This document shows positions 1 through 7,820 of a stretch of DNA of 64,000 nt, piece after piece. The notes below the pieces were generated by a model. It was given only the letters and a program-made list of their open reading frames with translations, was not told the origin of the DNA and did not search any database. The translations under genes were made by a program, and so were the position numbers. Numbering within the stretch: position 1 is the stretch's first letter; each line of letters starts with the position of its first letter. This DNA is from Daejeonella oryzae DSM 19973 (lineage in GTDB: Bacteria; Bacteroidota; Bacteroidia; Sphingobacteriales; Sphingobacteriaceae), in NCBI RefSeq assembly GCF_000422945.1, contig NZ_AUHA01000006.1:62001-126000 (forward strand). Direction: 5' to 3'.

Positions 1-708
1 AATGATTCAAATGCTACCAAGAAGGAGCAGGTAGCAACAATGTTCAATAATATATCGGGTACATATGATTTTCTAAATCATTTTATGTCATTGGGCATTG
101 ACGTAATCTGGAGAAAAAAGGCAATTTCAGAATTAATGGATAGTAAACCTCAGTATATATTGGATGTGGCTACCGGTACAGGTGATTTCGCTTTTGAAGC
201 CATAAAAATATTAAAGCCCAAAAAAGTTATTGGAGTGGATATTTCCAGCGGAATGCTGGCAGTAGCCGATGAAAAAATCATTAAGAGAAATTTGCAGGAT
301 ACCTTTGAAGTTCGGCTTGGAGATTCAGAAAAATTAATATTTGAAGCAGATACTTTTGATGCACTAATTGTAGCTTACGGAGTAAGAAATTTTGAAAACC
401 TTGATCAGGGATTATCTGATATGTTAAGGGTGTTAAAACCCGGGGGCAAAGCCGTAATACTTGAATTTTCGAAACCAAAAGTTTTTCCGGTTAAGCAAGG
501 CTATAATTTTTATTTTAAATATATTACTCCAACCATAGGTAAGCTTTTTTCAAAAGATGCGAGCGCTTACAGTTATTTGCCCGAGTCGGTTGCAGCTTTT
601 CCGGATGGTGATGAATTTACAAGCCGGATGGAGAACGCAGGTTTTAGAAATACCAAATGCAGGCCATTAGCGTTTGGGATTTGTTCAATTTATACCGGCC
701 TTAAATGA
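1..708 (+). CDS. ubiE: Demethylmenaquinone methyltransferase (UbiE/MenG), 5' end outside window
   Basis: SAM-dependent C-methyltransferase that makes menaquinone from demethylmenaquinone, the last step of the pathway. The reading frame is open from base 1: the codons before the internal Met at 40 encode NDSNATKKEQVAT, which matches the usual KKEQVA-MFNNI start region of this family, so the real start lies upstream and Met40 is not the initiator. Visible motifs are the SAM-binding LDVATGTGDFAFEA, GVDIS and the LRVLKPGGKAVILEFSKP block typical of UbiE. The stop overlaps the porT start by 4 nt (ATGA), so the two are translationally coupled; ubiE-porT adjacency is common in Bacteroidota. Family assignment is very secure; only the missing N-terminus is uncertain. 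Confidence 0.96.
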   Translation, partial: NDSNATKKEQVATMFNNISGTYDFLNHFMSLGIDVIWRKKAISELMDSKPQYILDVATGTGDFAFEAIKILKPKKVIGVDISSGMLAVADEKIIKRNLQDTFEVRLGDSEKLIFEADTFDALIVAYGVRNFENLDQGLSDMLRVLKPGGKAVILEFSKPKVFPVKQGYNFYFKYITPTIGKLFSKDASAYSYLPESVAAFPDGDEFTSRMENAGFRNTKCRPLAFGICSIYTGLK

Positions 709-1439
709 TAATACGATTCTATCTCACTATTCTGATCAGCATTATTTCGGGTGTAACCGTGTTTGGGCAAAACAGCTGGGGAGGCGGGGTAGATGATGAT
801 CCTTTTCATTTTGGTTTCACCTTTCAATATATATCATCTGAATATAAAATCGTCAAAAAACCGGATTGGCGAGCTCCTTTTATCGATCCAGAAGACGGAA
901 GTCAGGTAAAACCCGATTTGTACAGCATCAGTTCTCCAACCTCTCCGGGCTTTGGTTTGGGCTTTGTGAGCAATTACCGTATGGGTAAAAACGCTGATCT
1001 TCGATTTACGCCGGCCCTGATTTTCTCTGATCGCTTTATAGATTACAGATATGAGGATCCTGAGGAATTTAAACAGCAACGGATTCAGTCTACTCTGGTA
1101 GATTTTCCTCTGGGGATAAAAATAAAATCAGACCGCCGCAAAAATTTCAGAGCATACTGGATTGGAGGAGCAAAGTACTCCATTGATATTGTCTCTAAGA
1201 AAAAGACAAACGACGAGGATAATATTCTGAGTGAAAAGTTTGTAAAAAATACCCGGAATATTTTGTGGTATGAAACGGGGATAGGTTTTGATCTGTATTT
1301 TGAGTTTTTTAAATTGTCGCCGGAGATTAAGCTTTCCAATTCATTTAAAAGTGTGCTTCGCCCCGAAGAACATCCATACTCAGCCCCGCTGGATAAACTT
1401 TTTCTTAGAAACTTTCAATTCAGTTTGTACTTCGAATAA
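705..1439 (+). CDS. porT: PorT family protein (type IX secretion system)
   Basis: 244-aa protein with an N-terminal hydrophobic signal (about residues 1-21, ending VFGQ) followed by alternating beta-strand sequence, as expected for an outer-membrane barrel. PorT is a membrane-associated component needed for type IX secretion, the Bacteroidota route for exporting CTD-tagged proteins. The call rests on size, the barrel-like sequence, the GFGLGF / FTPALIFSDR / YRYEDP pattern and on position: the gene overlaps ubiE by 4 nt, an arrangement well known for porT. Whether the cell uses type IX secretion for gliding or enzyme export cannot be told from this window. The alternative is a generic PorT-like outer-membrane barrel protein. 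Confidence 0.85.
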   Translation: MIIRFYLTILISIISGVTVFGQNSWGGGVDDDPFHFGFTFQYISSEYKIVKKPDWRAPFIDPEDGSQVKPDLYSISSPTSPGFGLGFVSNYRMGKNADLRFTPALIFSDRFIDYRYEDPEEFKQQRIQSTLVDFPLGIKIKSDRRKNFRAYWIGGAKYSIDIVSKKKTNDEDNILSEKFVKNTRNILWYETGIGFDLYFEFFKLSPEIKLSNSFKSVLRPEEHPYSAPLDKLFLRNFQFSLYFE

Positions 1440-1477
1440 TAAATTTCAAAGCGCTGTTAAACCTACACAGGTTTTAG

Positions 1478-1485
1478 TAATTTCG
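1478..1485 (+). promoter_or_regulatory. Bacteroidota -7 element (TAATTTCG) for the SDR gene
   Basis: TAATTTCG differs from the TAnnTTTG consensus at one position and lies 17 nt before the ATG at 1503. It argues for that ATG over the in-frame TTG at 1497. No clear -33 TTG is seen. Confidence 0.4.
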
Positions 1486-1502
1486 GCTTCACTTTATTGA
1501 AT

Positions 1503-2264
1503 ATGTCAAAAATTGCCCTGATTACGGGTGCTACCGCCGGAATTGGCGAAGCCTGCGCCCGCATATTTGCCAAACATCATTATGATTTAATTTTAGTAGG
1601 ACGTAGAACTAAAAGGCTAAAATCTCTTGCCAAGAATTTAAGTGCTGAATTTGGAATTAAAACGCAGCTGCTTACCATTGATGTAAGGAATAATGAAGAG
1701 GTGCAAAATCTAGAGTCATTACCCAAAGAATGGAAAAAAATCAAAGTTCTTGTTAATAACGCAGGTTTGAGTCAGGGTTTGGATCCCATACAAAGTGGAA
1801 ATATTGATGATTGGGATAATATGATTGATACGAATATAAAAGGTTTGCTGTATGTAACCAAGGTTGTTTCCGGATGGATGGTAAGTCAAAAGTCGGGTCA
1901 TATTATTAACATTGGCTCTATCGCAGGAAAAGAAACATATGCAAACGGAAACGTTTATTGTGCAACAAAACACGCTGTAGATTCTTTAAATAAAGCCATG
2001 CGTATTGATTTACTGCCTCATGGTATAAAAGTAACGGCCATACATCCCGGAGCTGTAGAAACCGAATTTTCTGAAGTTAGGTTTAAGGGAGATAAAGATC
2101 GTGCAAAAAAGGTTTACGATGGTTTTGTACCTTTAAATGCGGCAGACATAGCAGAAACTATCTGGTTTGTAGTTTCCAGGCCTGCCCACGTTAATATTAA
2201 TGAAATGGTGGTAATGCCAACGGCTCAGGCAAATACATCGCACTTGTTAAAAACTACTGAGTAA
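1503..2264 (+). CDS. SDR family NAD(P)-dependent oxidoreductase (YdfG-like)
   Basis: Classical short-chain dehydrogenase of 253 aa. The Rossmann motif TGATAGIG is at residues 8-15, NNAG at 85-88, and the catalytic set is Ser139, Tyr152 and Lys156 (YCATK). The sequence resembles the YdfG group, NADP-dependent 3-hydroxy acid / L-allo-threonine dehydrogenases, through the LVGRRTKRL segment (an arginine pair after strand 2, which favours NADPH) and the PGAVETEFSEVRFKGD segment; the substrate is an inference. An upstream in-frame TTG at 1497 would add two residues, but ATG at 1503 sits better behind the promoter element. It stands alone between porT and the YqeY gene. Confidence 0.87.
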   Translation: MSKIALITGATAGIGEACARIFAKHHYDLILVGRRTKRLKSLAKNLSAEFGIKTQLLTIDVRNNEEVQNLESLPKEWKKIKVLVNNAGLSQGLDPIQSGNIDDWDNMIDTNIKGLLYVTKVVSGWMVSQKSGHIINIGSIAGKETYANGNVYCATKHAVDSLNKAMRIDLLPHGIKVTAIHPGAVETEFSEVRFKGDKDRAKKVYDGFVPLNAADIAETIWFVVSRPAHVNINEMVVMPTAQANTSHLLKTTE

Positions 2265-2290
2265 TCTTATCTTTTTAAATTTTAAAAACT

Positions 2291-2737
2291 ATGCTTCAAC
2301 AACAGATTGATCAGGAGATAAAGGCAGCCATGCTGGCTAAAAATAATGTACGCTTACGGGGATTAAGAGCTATAAAAGCTGCTTTACTGATGGCTAAAAC
2401 CGAAAAAGGTGCATCGGAAGTTTTAACGGGAGAGGCAGAAATTAAGGTGCTTCAAAAACTGGTAAAGCAACGTAAAGAATCAGTTGAAATTTACATCGCA
2501 CAGAACCGGCCCGATCTGCAACAGGTTGAAGTGGAAGAACTTGAAGTGATCGAAGCTTTTCTGCCCAGCCAAATGGATAAGGAAGCAGTGAAAGGAATTG
2601 TTCAGCAAATTATTCAACAAACAGGGGCAGCCGGAATGAAGGACATGGGAAAAGTGATGGGTCTTGCTAACAAAGAGATGGCAGGAAAAGCAGACGGGAA
2701 AACAATTTCTGAAGTAGTGAAGGAATTGCTTGCATAA
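2291..2737 (+). CDS. GatB/YqeY domain-containing protein
   Basis: 148-aa soluble, mainly helical protein of the YqeY family. The family is homologous to the C-terminal tail domain of GatB, which binds tRNA in the Glu/Asp-tRNA amidotransferase. Seen here are the family hallmarks: LRGLRAIKAALLMAKTEKG near the N-terminus, the KLVKQRKES stretch, the FLPSQMD motif and the C-terminal GMKDMGKVMG ... GKADGKTISEVVKELL segment. The physiological role is not established; tRNA or amidotransferase-related functions are proposed. It follows the SDR gene after 26 nt and may be co-transcribed with it. Confidence 0.92.
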   Translation: MLQQQIDQEIKAAMLAKNNVRLRGLRAIKAALLMAKTEKGASEVLTGEAEIKVLQKLVKQRKESVEIYIAQNRPDLQQVEVEELEVIEAFLPSQMDKEAVKGIVQQIIQQTGAAGMKDMGKVMGLANKEMAGKADGKTISEVVKELLA

Positions 2738-2797
2738 TCATCAAAAAATTTAACAATTTTATTTTGTAAAAACTTATTTTTATAGCATTTGATAAAG

Positions 2798-2833
2798 TTT
2801 TGCACTGTTTTTACAATCAGACTTCTATCTTAG
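2798..2833 (+). promoter_or_regulatory. Promoter of the alpha/beta hydrolase gene
   Basis: TTTTG at 2798-2802 and TATCTTAG at 2826-2833 are separated by 23 nt, close to the Bacteroidota -33/-7 arrangement. The start codon at 2864 leaves a leader of about 25 nt. It is one of the few promoters in the window where both elements are visible. Confidence 0.6.
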
Positions 2834-2863
2834 CACCAATACAATTATGTATCAAATATTTCT

Positions 2864-3631
2864 ATGGAGTTCGAAATAAAAGAGGAGAATGGTTTCAGGT
2901 ATATAGAAGAAGGACAAGGCGAGGTTCTATTACTGCTTCATGGCTTAATGGGTGCTTTAAGCAACTGGGAGCATGTGGTAAATGAGTTTAAAGGCCAGTA
3001 CCGTGTCATTATTCCGATGTTGCCTTTATATGAAATGCCTCTGCTCACTACGGGCGTTAAAAGCTTGGCTAAATTTGTTCATAAATTTATTAAGTACAAA
3101 AATCTGGATAATGTAATCCTTTTAGGAAATTCTCTGGGCGGACACGTGGGTTTAATATATACTCTCAGCCATCCGGAATATATTAAAGCCTTAGTTTTAG
3201 CCGGAAGTTCAGGATTATATGAAAATGCATTCGGTGGATCTTTTCCGCGTAGGGAGAGCTATGACTTTATTAAAGAAAAAGTAGAATATACTTTTTATGA
3301 TCCGGCAACAGCCACCAAAGAATTGGTAGACGATGTATTTGCAACGGTTAACGATCGTGTCCGGGTAATCCGGATTTTAGCAATGGCTAAATCAGCCATC
3401 AGGCATAACATGGCAAAAGAATTGCACAAAATCACTATTCCGGTTTGTTTGATATGGGGCGAGGATGATAAAATAACACCTCCGGATGTTGCAAAAGAAT
3501 TCCATAATATATTGCCTGATTCTGAATTAAACTGGGTACCGAAATGCGGTCACGCACCTATGATGGAGCGCCCTGAAATATTTAATGATTATCTGAAGAA
3601 ATTTCTGGATCGAATAGCCGTCACAATTTGA
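2864..3631 (+). CDS. Alpha/beta hydrolase
   Basis: 255-aa cytoplasmic hydrolase of the alpha/beta fold. The oxyanion HGLMG is at 26-30, the nucleophile elbow GNSLGG has Ser90, the acid is most likely Asp201 or Asp202 (WGEDDKITP) and the base is His230 (CGHAPMMERP), so the catalytic triad is complete. There is no signal peptide. The sequence belongs to the MhpC/MenH-like group; because ubiE/menG is nearby a menaquinone role is tempting, but no MenH-specific motif is evident and the substrate is unknown. The CBS gene starts 4 nt after its stop, so the two are probably one unit followed by nadK. Confidence 0.88.
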   Translation: MEFEIKEENGFRYIEEGQGEVLLLLHGLMGALSNWEHVVNEFKGQYRVIIPMLPLYEMPLLTTGVKSLAKFVHKFIKYKNLDNVILLGNSLGGHVGLIYTLSHPEYIKALVLAGSSGLYENAFGGSFPRRESYDFIKEKVEYTFYDPATATKELVDDVFATVNDRVRVIRILAMAKSAIRHNMAKELHKITIPVCLIWGEDDKITPPDVAKEFHNILPDSELNWVPKCGHAPMMERPEIFNDYLKKFLDRIAVTI

Positions 3632-3635
3632 TAAC

Positions 3636-4298
3636 ATGTTTGCACGAGAATTAATATCGGATGTTATACCTCCTTTAAGAACTTCAGACTCTGTTCAGAA
3701 AGTTTTGGATCGGATGGCAGAATTCCGTATTAATCATTTACCAATTGTAAATGATCAGCAAATACTGGGTTTAATTTCAGAGGATGATTTAATAGAAGTT
3801 CAGGATCTTTCCATTGAAATTGGGGGATTAAGCTTAAGTCTTCATAATTATTATGTTTTTGAACATCAGCATATTTATGATGTAATCAGACTTTTTGCTG
3901 AGCAGCATTTATCGGTTGTACCCGTGCTCGATCAGAATAAAAACTATTTGGGTTTGATTTCTATCAATAATATGGTGGAGTATTTTGCTGTAATGACTTC
4001 GGTGAAAGAGCCTGGTGGAATCATCATTCTCGAAATTGACAACCGTAACAACTCTCTGGCACATATCGCTCAAATAATTGAATCTGATAATGCTCAGATT
4101 TTAAGTTCATACATCAAATCTTTCCCTGATTCAACCCGTTTAGAGCTAACCTTAAAGTTAAACCGTACAGATATATCAGCAATAATCTCTTCTCTTCTAC
4201 GGTATAATTATAATGTAAAAGCCACTTTTAATGACATAAAAGCTGATGATGGTACTCAGGACCGTTATGATCAGCTGATGAACTATCTGGATATCTAA
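3636..4298 (+). CDS. CBS domain protein
   Basis: 220-aa protein with a tandem CBS pair (Bateman module) in roughly residues 1-130: TSDSVQKVLDRMAEFRINHLPIVND is the first repeat and the segment ending HLSVVPVLDQNKNYLGLISINNM the second. Such modules bind adenine nucleotides. The remaining 90 residues (GGIIILEIDNRNNSLAHIAQIIESDNA) look like an ACT-type regulatory fold, the layout seen in AcuB-like proteins. There is no catalytic domain, so it is a ligand sensor of unknown output. It lies between the hydrolase (4 nt) and nadK (10 nt), a placement repeated in related genomes and compatible with nucleotide sensing. Confidence 0.85.
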   Translation: MFARELISDVIPPLRTSDSVQKVLDRMAEFRINHLPIVNDQQILGLISEDDLIEVQDLSIEIGGLSLSLHNYYVFEHQHIYDVIRLFAEQHLSVVPVLDQNKNYLGLISINNMVEYFAVMTSVKEPGGIIILEIDNRNNSLAHIAQIIESDNAQILSSYIKSFPDSTRLELTLKLNRTDISAIISSLLRYNYNVKATFNDIKADDGTQDRYDQLMNYLDI

Positions 4299-4308
4299 AA
4301 CCTTACGA

Positions 4309-5193
4309 ATGAAGATTGCAATTTACGGCAGGCAATTCAATAATTCTGTACTGCCTTATGTTCAACAGGTTTTTGATAGCCTTGCAAAGCATGACATTGA
4401 ACCTTTTGTTTACGAAAAATACAGTCAGTTTATTTCGGGCAAAATATTCTTTCCTAAAAAGTTCCATAATTTTAAAAATCACGAAGACCTTATTCAAAGC
4501 CAGGTCGATGTTTTGATAAGTTTGGGAGGTGACGGAACCATGCTTGACACCGTTTCATTAATACGGGATTCTAAAATTCCAATCATTGGAATAAATTTTG
4601 GCCGTCTGGGATTTTTAGCCAGTATCAATAAAGATGATATTCAATCAGCTATTAACAGTCTTTGCAGCCGTTTATATACGTTAGACACCCGTGCTCTGTT
4701 AAGTGTTGAATCAAACATAAATCTATTTGGAGAGGAAAATTTTGCATTGAATGATGTAACTATTCATAAAAGAGATACCTCTGCCATGATGATCATTCAC
4801 GCTTATCTGAACGGAGAATTTTTAAATTCTTATTGGGCCGATGGTTTAATTATGGCAACTCCAACAGGTTCAACCGCTTATTCATTAAGTTGCGGCGGAC
4901 CCATTATTTTTCCGAGATCGGGCAATATGGTAGTTACACCAATTTCGCCGCATAACCTAAACGTTCGCCCGATTGTACTTTCAGATTCTAATGAATTATC
5001 TTTTGAAATTGAAGGCCGCAGTTCCAAGTTTTTATTAACCTGCGATTCCCGTACCGAAGTAATTGATAATTCGGTTCGTGTTACTGTTAAGAAAGCAGGA
5101 TTTAATATCAATCTGATCAGACTCAATAATGAAAATTATTTATCTACGTTAAGGAACAAGTTATTGTGGGGTATTGACACCCGCAATTATTAG
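4309..5193 (+). CDS. nadK: NAD kinase
   Basis: Phosphorylates NAD to NADP, the only known route to NADP. The 294-aa protein carries the defining GGDGTM motif (residues 73-78) and the second family block (LNDVTIHKR, then YWADGLIMATPTGSTAYSLSCGGP) that forms the NAD site, as well as the C-terminal RPIVLSDSNELSFE strand. Length is normal for bacterial NadK. It ends the 2864-5193 group; the barrel gene follows after 56 nt that hold an unusual mini-ORF. Confidence 0.97.
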   Translation: MKIAIYGRQFNNSVLPYVQQVFDSLAKHDIEPFVYEKYSQFISGKIFFPKKFHNFKNHEDLIQSQVDVLISLGGDGTMLDTVSLIRDSKIPIIGINFGRLGFLASINKDDIQSAINSLCSRLYTLDTRALLSVESNINLFGEENFALNDVTIHKRDTSAMMIIHAYLNGEFLNSYWADGLIMATPTGSTAYSLSCGGPIIFPRSGNMVVTPISPHNLNVRPIVLSDSNELSFEIEGRSSKFLLTCDSRTEVIDNSVRVTVKKAGFNINLIRLNNENYLSTLRNKLLWGIDTRNY

Positions 5194-5211
5194 TCTTCGG
5201 GCATGTTGTTT

Positions 5212-5243
5212 AAAGGAGGCGTAAATAAATGATATTTTTTTAA
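5212..5243 (+). other. Shine-Dalgarno plus 4-codon mini-ORF in the leader of the DUF6089 gene
   Basis: AAAGGAGGC at 5212-5220 is a near-perfect complement of the 16S 3' end, 8 nt before an ATG at 5229. That ATG opens ATG ATA TTT TTT TAA (Met-Ile-Phe-Phe-stop, 5229-5243), which closes 6 nt before the ATG of the next gene. Strong Shine-Dalgarno sites are rare in Bacteroidota, so a leader peptide or re-initiation site is possible. No function is known. Confidence 0.45.
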
Positions 5244-5249
5244 AACTGC

Positions 5250-6059
5250 ATGCGCAAACTCTTCATTTTCATTTTTTTAATCATACAAGCAGTTCATTCT
5301 GATGCCCAAACCTGGGAAATTGGTGGCTTCGCCGGCAGCTCGGGCTATATGGGTGATATCAACCCGATTAAAGCATACAAGTTTACTGACTTTGCCTTTG
5401 GCGGTCAGGTAAAAAGAAATATAGACGGCTACTGGTCATTTAAATTAGCTGCAATGCATGGAAATATCCGTTCGGATGATGCTAATTCTCCTTATGAACA
5501 GCAGCAGCAAAGAAATCTTAATTTTTATTCTCCGGTTACGGAGCTTACTTTTCAAACAGAATTTAATTTTTTTAATTATTTGCCGGGGCTTTTTCCAATT
5601 GCCGGATCAAGGAAATTTTCGCCTTATATATTTACTGGTATCGGCGGTATGATGTTCAATCCAAAAACCATGTTAAATGATATTGAATATGAACTTCCCA
5701 AATATGTAACAGAAAATGCAAATTTATCAGACGCCTATAGAACATATTCTCTCACCGTTCCATACGGTGCCGGGATAAAATATAATGTAAAGGGAAACTG
5801 GAATGTAATAGGAGAATTAGGGTATAGAACCGCCTTTACCGATTATTTGGACGATGTGAGTGGTAATTATCCTGATTTTTCTCCTCTTGACCAATCTGAT
5901 TCATTCACTCTTGAAAGGGCGGCGCTGTCAGATCGCAGCAATCCTAAAATTGGTTTGCCCAATACCCAAAGAGGAGATTACCGCAAAAGAGACACGTACA
6001 TGTTTGCAGGATTTAGTCTTACATATACGTTTGTTTCACGTAAGTGTCCTACATTTTAA
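5250..6059 (+). CDS. DUF6089 family outer-membrane barrel protein
   Basis: 269-aa secreted protein. Residues 1-19 are a signal peptide (hydrophobic core IFIFLIIQAVHS, cleavage near DAQ). The mature start TWEIGGFAGSSGYMGDINP and the pattern of alternating aromatic strands (GAGIKYNVKGNWNVIGELGYRTAFTDYLDD, ending FAGFSLTYTFVSRKCPTF) match the DUF6089 family of outer-membrane barrels found next to nadK and uppS in Bacteroidota. The function is unknown; the block nadK to bamA suggests envelope biogenesis. Its stop overlaps the stop of the converging histidine kinase gene by 4 nt, so no separate terminator exists on either strand here. Confidence 0.82.
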   Translation: MRKLFIFIFLIIQAVHSDAQTWEIGGFAGSSGYMGDINPIKAYKFTDFAFGGQVKRNIDGYWSFKLAAMHGNIRSDDANSPYEQQQQRNLNFYSPVTELTFQTEFNFFNYLPGLFPIAGSRKFSPYIFTGIGGMMFNPKTMLNDIEYELPKYVTENANLSDAYRTYSLTVPYGAGIKYNVKGNWNVIGELGYRTAFTDYLDDVSGNYPDFSPLDQSDSFTLERAALSDRSNPKIGLPNTQRGDYRKRDTYMFAGFSLTYTFVSRKCPTF

Positions 6060-7504
6060 ATTAAGGGCGATTGATTCTCAACAGTATCCAAGGGTAAACA
6101 AACAGTGAATTTGGTTCCCATCCCGATATGAGAATGAACACTTATGGTTCCTCCTAATTTCAGAGTAGATTCTTTGGCAATATAAAGTCCAAGACCGGTA
6201 CCGATATCGTTTTTAGCGCTAACAAAAAACATATCAAAAATCTTATTTATTTCTTCCTTTTCAATTCCAATTCCATTATCAATCACTTCAATGCAAATTG
6301 AATTTTCCGTTTGATAGGATAAAATTTTAATTATTGTAACTGGTTTCAACGGATCACCATATTTAACAGCATTGGAAATTAAGTTATTGAGGATTATCTT
6401 TAACCTGATGGGATCAGAAATGACCTTATTTACCTCAATTTTTTTCTTGATCTGTATCGCATGATCTCTGTAATAATAAATATGCTGTTCAATGGATTCG
6501 TCAATTAATTCTTCCAGCTGAACAATTTGCATCACTTTCTCTGTCTTTTTATTTCTTGAAAAGTCAATTATGTCTGAAATAAATCGATCTTGCTTCTCAA
6601 CAGTCTGAAGCATAAGAAGATGATAATTTTTAATTTCATTAGGATTTTTCTCCTCATTAGCTAACATTATTAGTCCTTTTAAAGAAGCTAATGGTGCCCG
6701 CAGATCATGCGATGCACTGTAAACAAATTTATCTAACTCTTCATTGGTAGTTGTAAGAAGTTCATTTTTTACTTCCAGCTCAGTTTTTGTCTTTGCAAGT
6801 GAGTTTATTAGTAAACCTGATTTAAGTATAGAGCTGCCAAAAATTATAAGAATGATAAAAATATTTGCCACATAAACCCAAAAGGTAACATCTTTGATAC
6901 CTCCGTTTAGAATTTTAGAAAAATTTACTTCCCGAAGCATCAAGCTTTGTGATATTTTATTGATTCTTTTGGCGTAGAAAATCTTTTCATTCTCCGATAA
7001 CCGACCCTTACTAATAGCTTGATTTATTTGCTTGCCCAAAACGTGTAATTGACCGATGAGCAAATCGGCTTCTTTCCATTCTATGAAAGCACGGGAAAGA
7101 AAAGGAAACTGGTAAATCTTTTTCCCCAGCCATAAAAAATCATTTACATTTTCCTGAGTATTTCCCGCACTTAGCAGCACCTTTTTAATACTTGCCAGAT
7201 TTTCATTGCGGTTCATCATAACTCTGGCCAAACTATCTTTAATTGGGATATTGATATGATGTTCAAACCTTTTGTAATAGATGGGTTCTGCCGAGTAAAC
7301 ATACAGTAAAAGATTTCTGCCTGCATTTTTTTGACTCCGGGCGTAATGTGATTCACCATTTATATATGCTCTGGTAGAGGATAATAAATTAATGGTGAAA
7401 TAATTCATGGTGATCATACAAATCCAGGATAGGATAAGTATAAGAAGTAATGTAAATACTTTATTCTTTACAAGTGTCCGTAAGTAGTTTATCGAATTTT
7501 TCAA
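6056..7504 (-). CDS. Sensor histidine kinase
   Basis: 482-aa membrane kinase. Two membrane segments (about 17-40 and 209-227) enclose a 165-residue periplasmic domain without a recognised fold. A short coiled stretch (LAKTKTELEVKNELLTTTNEELDKF) leads to HisKA with SASHDLRAP, phospho-acceptor His266, then the HATPase domain: N-box NNLISNAVKYG (373-383), G1 DNGIGI (409-414), G2 GTGLGLYIA (435 on). There is no PAS, HAMP or receiver domain and no response regulator beside it, so it is an orphan kinase. The start is TTG: a TAA stop lies two codons upstream and the next Met (30) is inside the first membrane helix. Confidence 0.93.
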   Translation of the reverse strand: MKNSINYLRTLVKNKVFTLLLILILSWICMITMNYFTINLLSSTRAYINGESHYARSQKNAGRNLLLYVYSAEPIYYKRFEHHINIPIKDSLARVMMNRNENLASIKKVLLSAGNTQENVNDFLWLGKKIYQFPFLSRAFIEWKEADLLIGQLHVLGKQINQAISKGRLSENEKIFYAKRINKISQSLMLREVNFSKILNGGIKDVTFWVYVANIFIILIIFGSSILKSGLLINSLAKTKTELEVKNELLTTTNEELDKFVYSASHDLRAPLASLKGLIMLANEEKNPNEIKNYHLLMLQTVEKQDRFISDIIDFSRNKKTEKVMQIVQLEELIDESIEQHIYYYRDHAIQIKKKIEVNKVISDPIRLKIILNNLISNAVKYGDPLKPVTIIKILSYQTENSICIEVIDNGIGIEKEEINKIFDMFFVSAKNDIGTGLGLYIAKESTLKLGGTISVHSHIGMGTKFTVCLPLDTVENQSPLI

Positions 7505-7634
7505 TTTTTAAATAGATAGAATCCAAAACCTAAAATATAACTAACAGGAAGCAGGCAAGTAAAATTGAAAAGGGAAAACTTAAAGACAGGAGCTGACTAT
7601 TACTTGTTCACGCGAAATTGATATTGCATTTAAA

Positions 7635-7654
7635 TTACAAAATATATTTTGTAA
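7635..7654. repeat. Perfect 20-bp palindrome, possible operator
   Basis: TTACAAAATATATTTTGTAA reads the same on both strands with no spacer. It lies 131 nt before the histidine kinase start and 95 nt before the uppS -7 element. A homodimeric regulator could bind it; AT-richness makes chance occurrence somewhat more likely, and no T-run follows, so it is not a terminator. Confidence 0.45.
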
Positions 7655-7748
7655 AAAACTTTCATTAAAGAAATGTTTTTTTGCGTGGCTGATACGATTG
7701 CCTAATAACTCATCGAAATGATATACTAAATAAATGCAAAGTAAGTTC

Positions 7749-7756
7749 TACCTTTG
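7749..7756 (+). promoter_or_regulatory. -7 promoter element of uppS (TACCTTTG)
   Basis: TACCTTTG matches TAnnTTTG exactly. The ATG at 7821 follows 64 nt later, giving a leader of about 60 nt. No TTG is found at the usual -33 spacing. Confidence 0.55.
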
Positions 7757-7820
7757 CGAATTGAAATTTAATACTTTCCCAATCAGTATTATTATTATAA
7801 AGTATGATTAATATGTTTTA

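Larger units (their letters stand above)
7505..7820. promoter_or_regulatory. Divergent intergenic region, histidine kinase / uppS
   Basis: This 316-nt AT-rich region holds the upstream regions of both genes. It contains a perfect 20-bp palindrome at 7635-7654 and a consensus -7 element for uppS at 7749-7756, both listed separately. I see no open reading frame or RNA gene in it. Confidence 0.6.

Noticed and set aside
281-478. Minus-strand ORF inside ubiE
   Set aside because: It lies fully in ubiE coding sequence and its product has no recognisable features; it is a shadow.
2800-2985. Small ORF before the alpha/beta hydrolase
   Set aside because: It overlaps the promoter and the hydrolase start in another frame and has no features.
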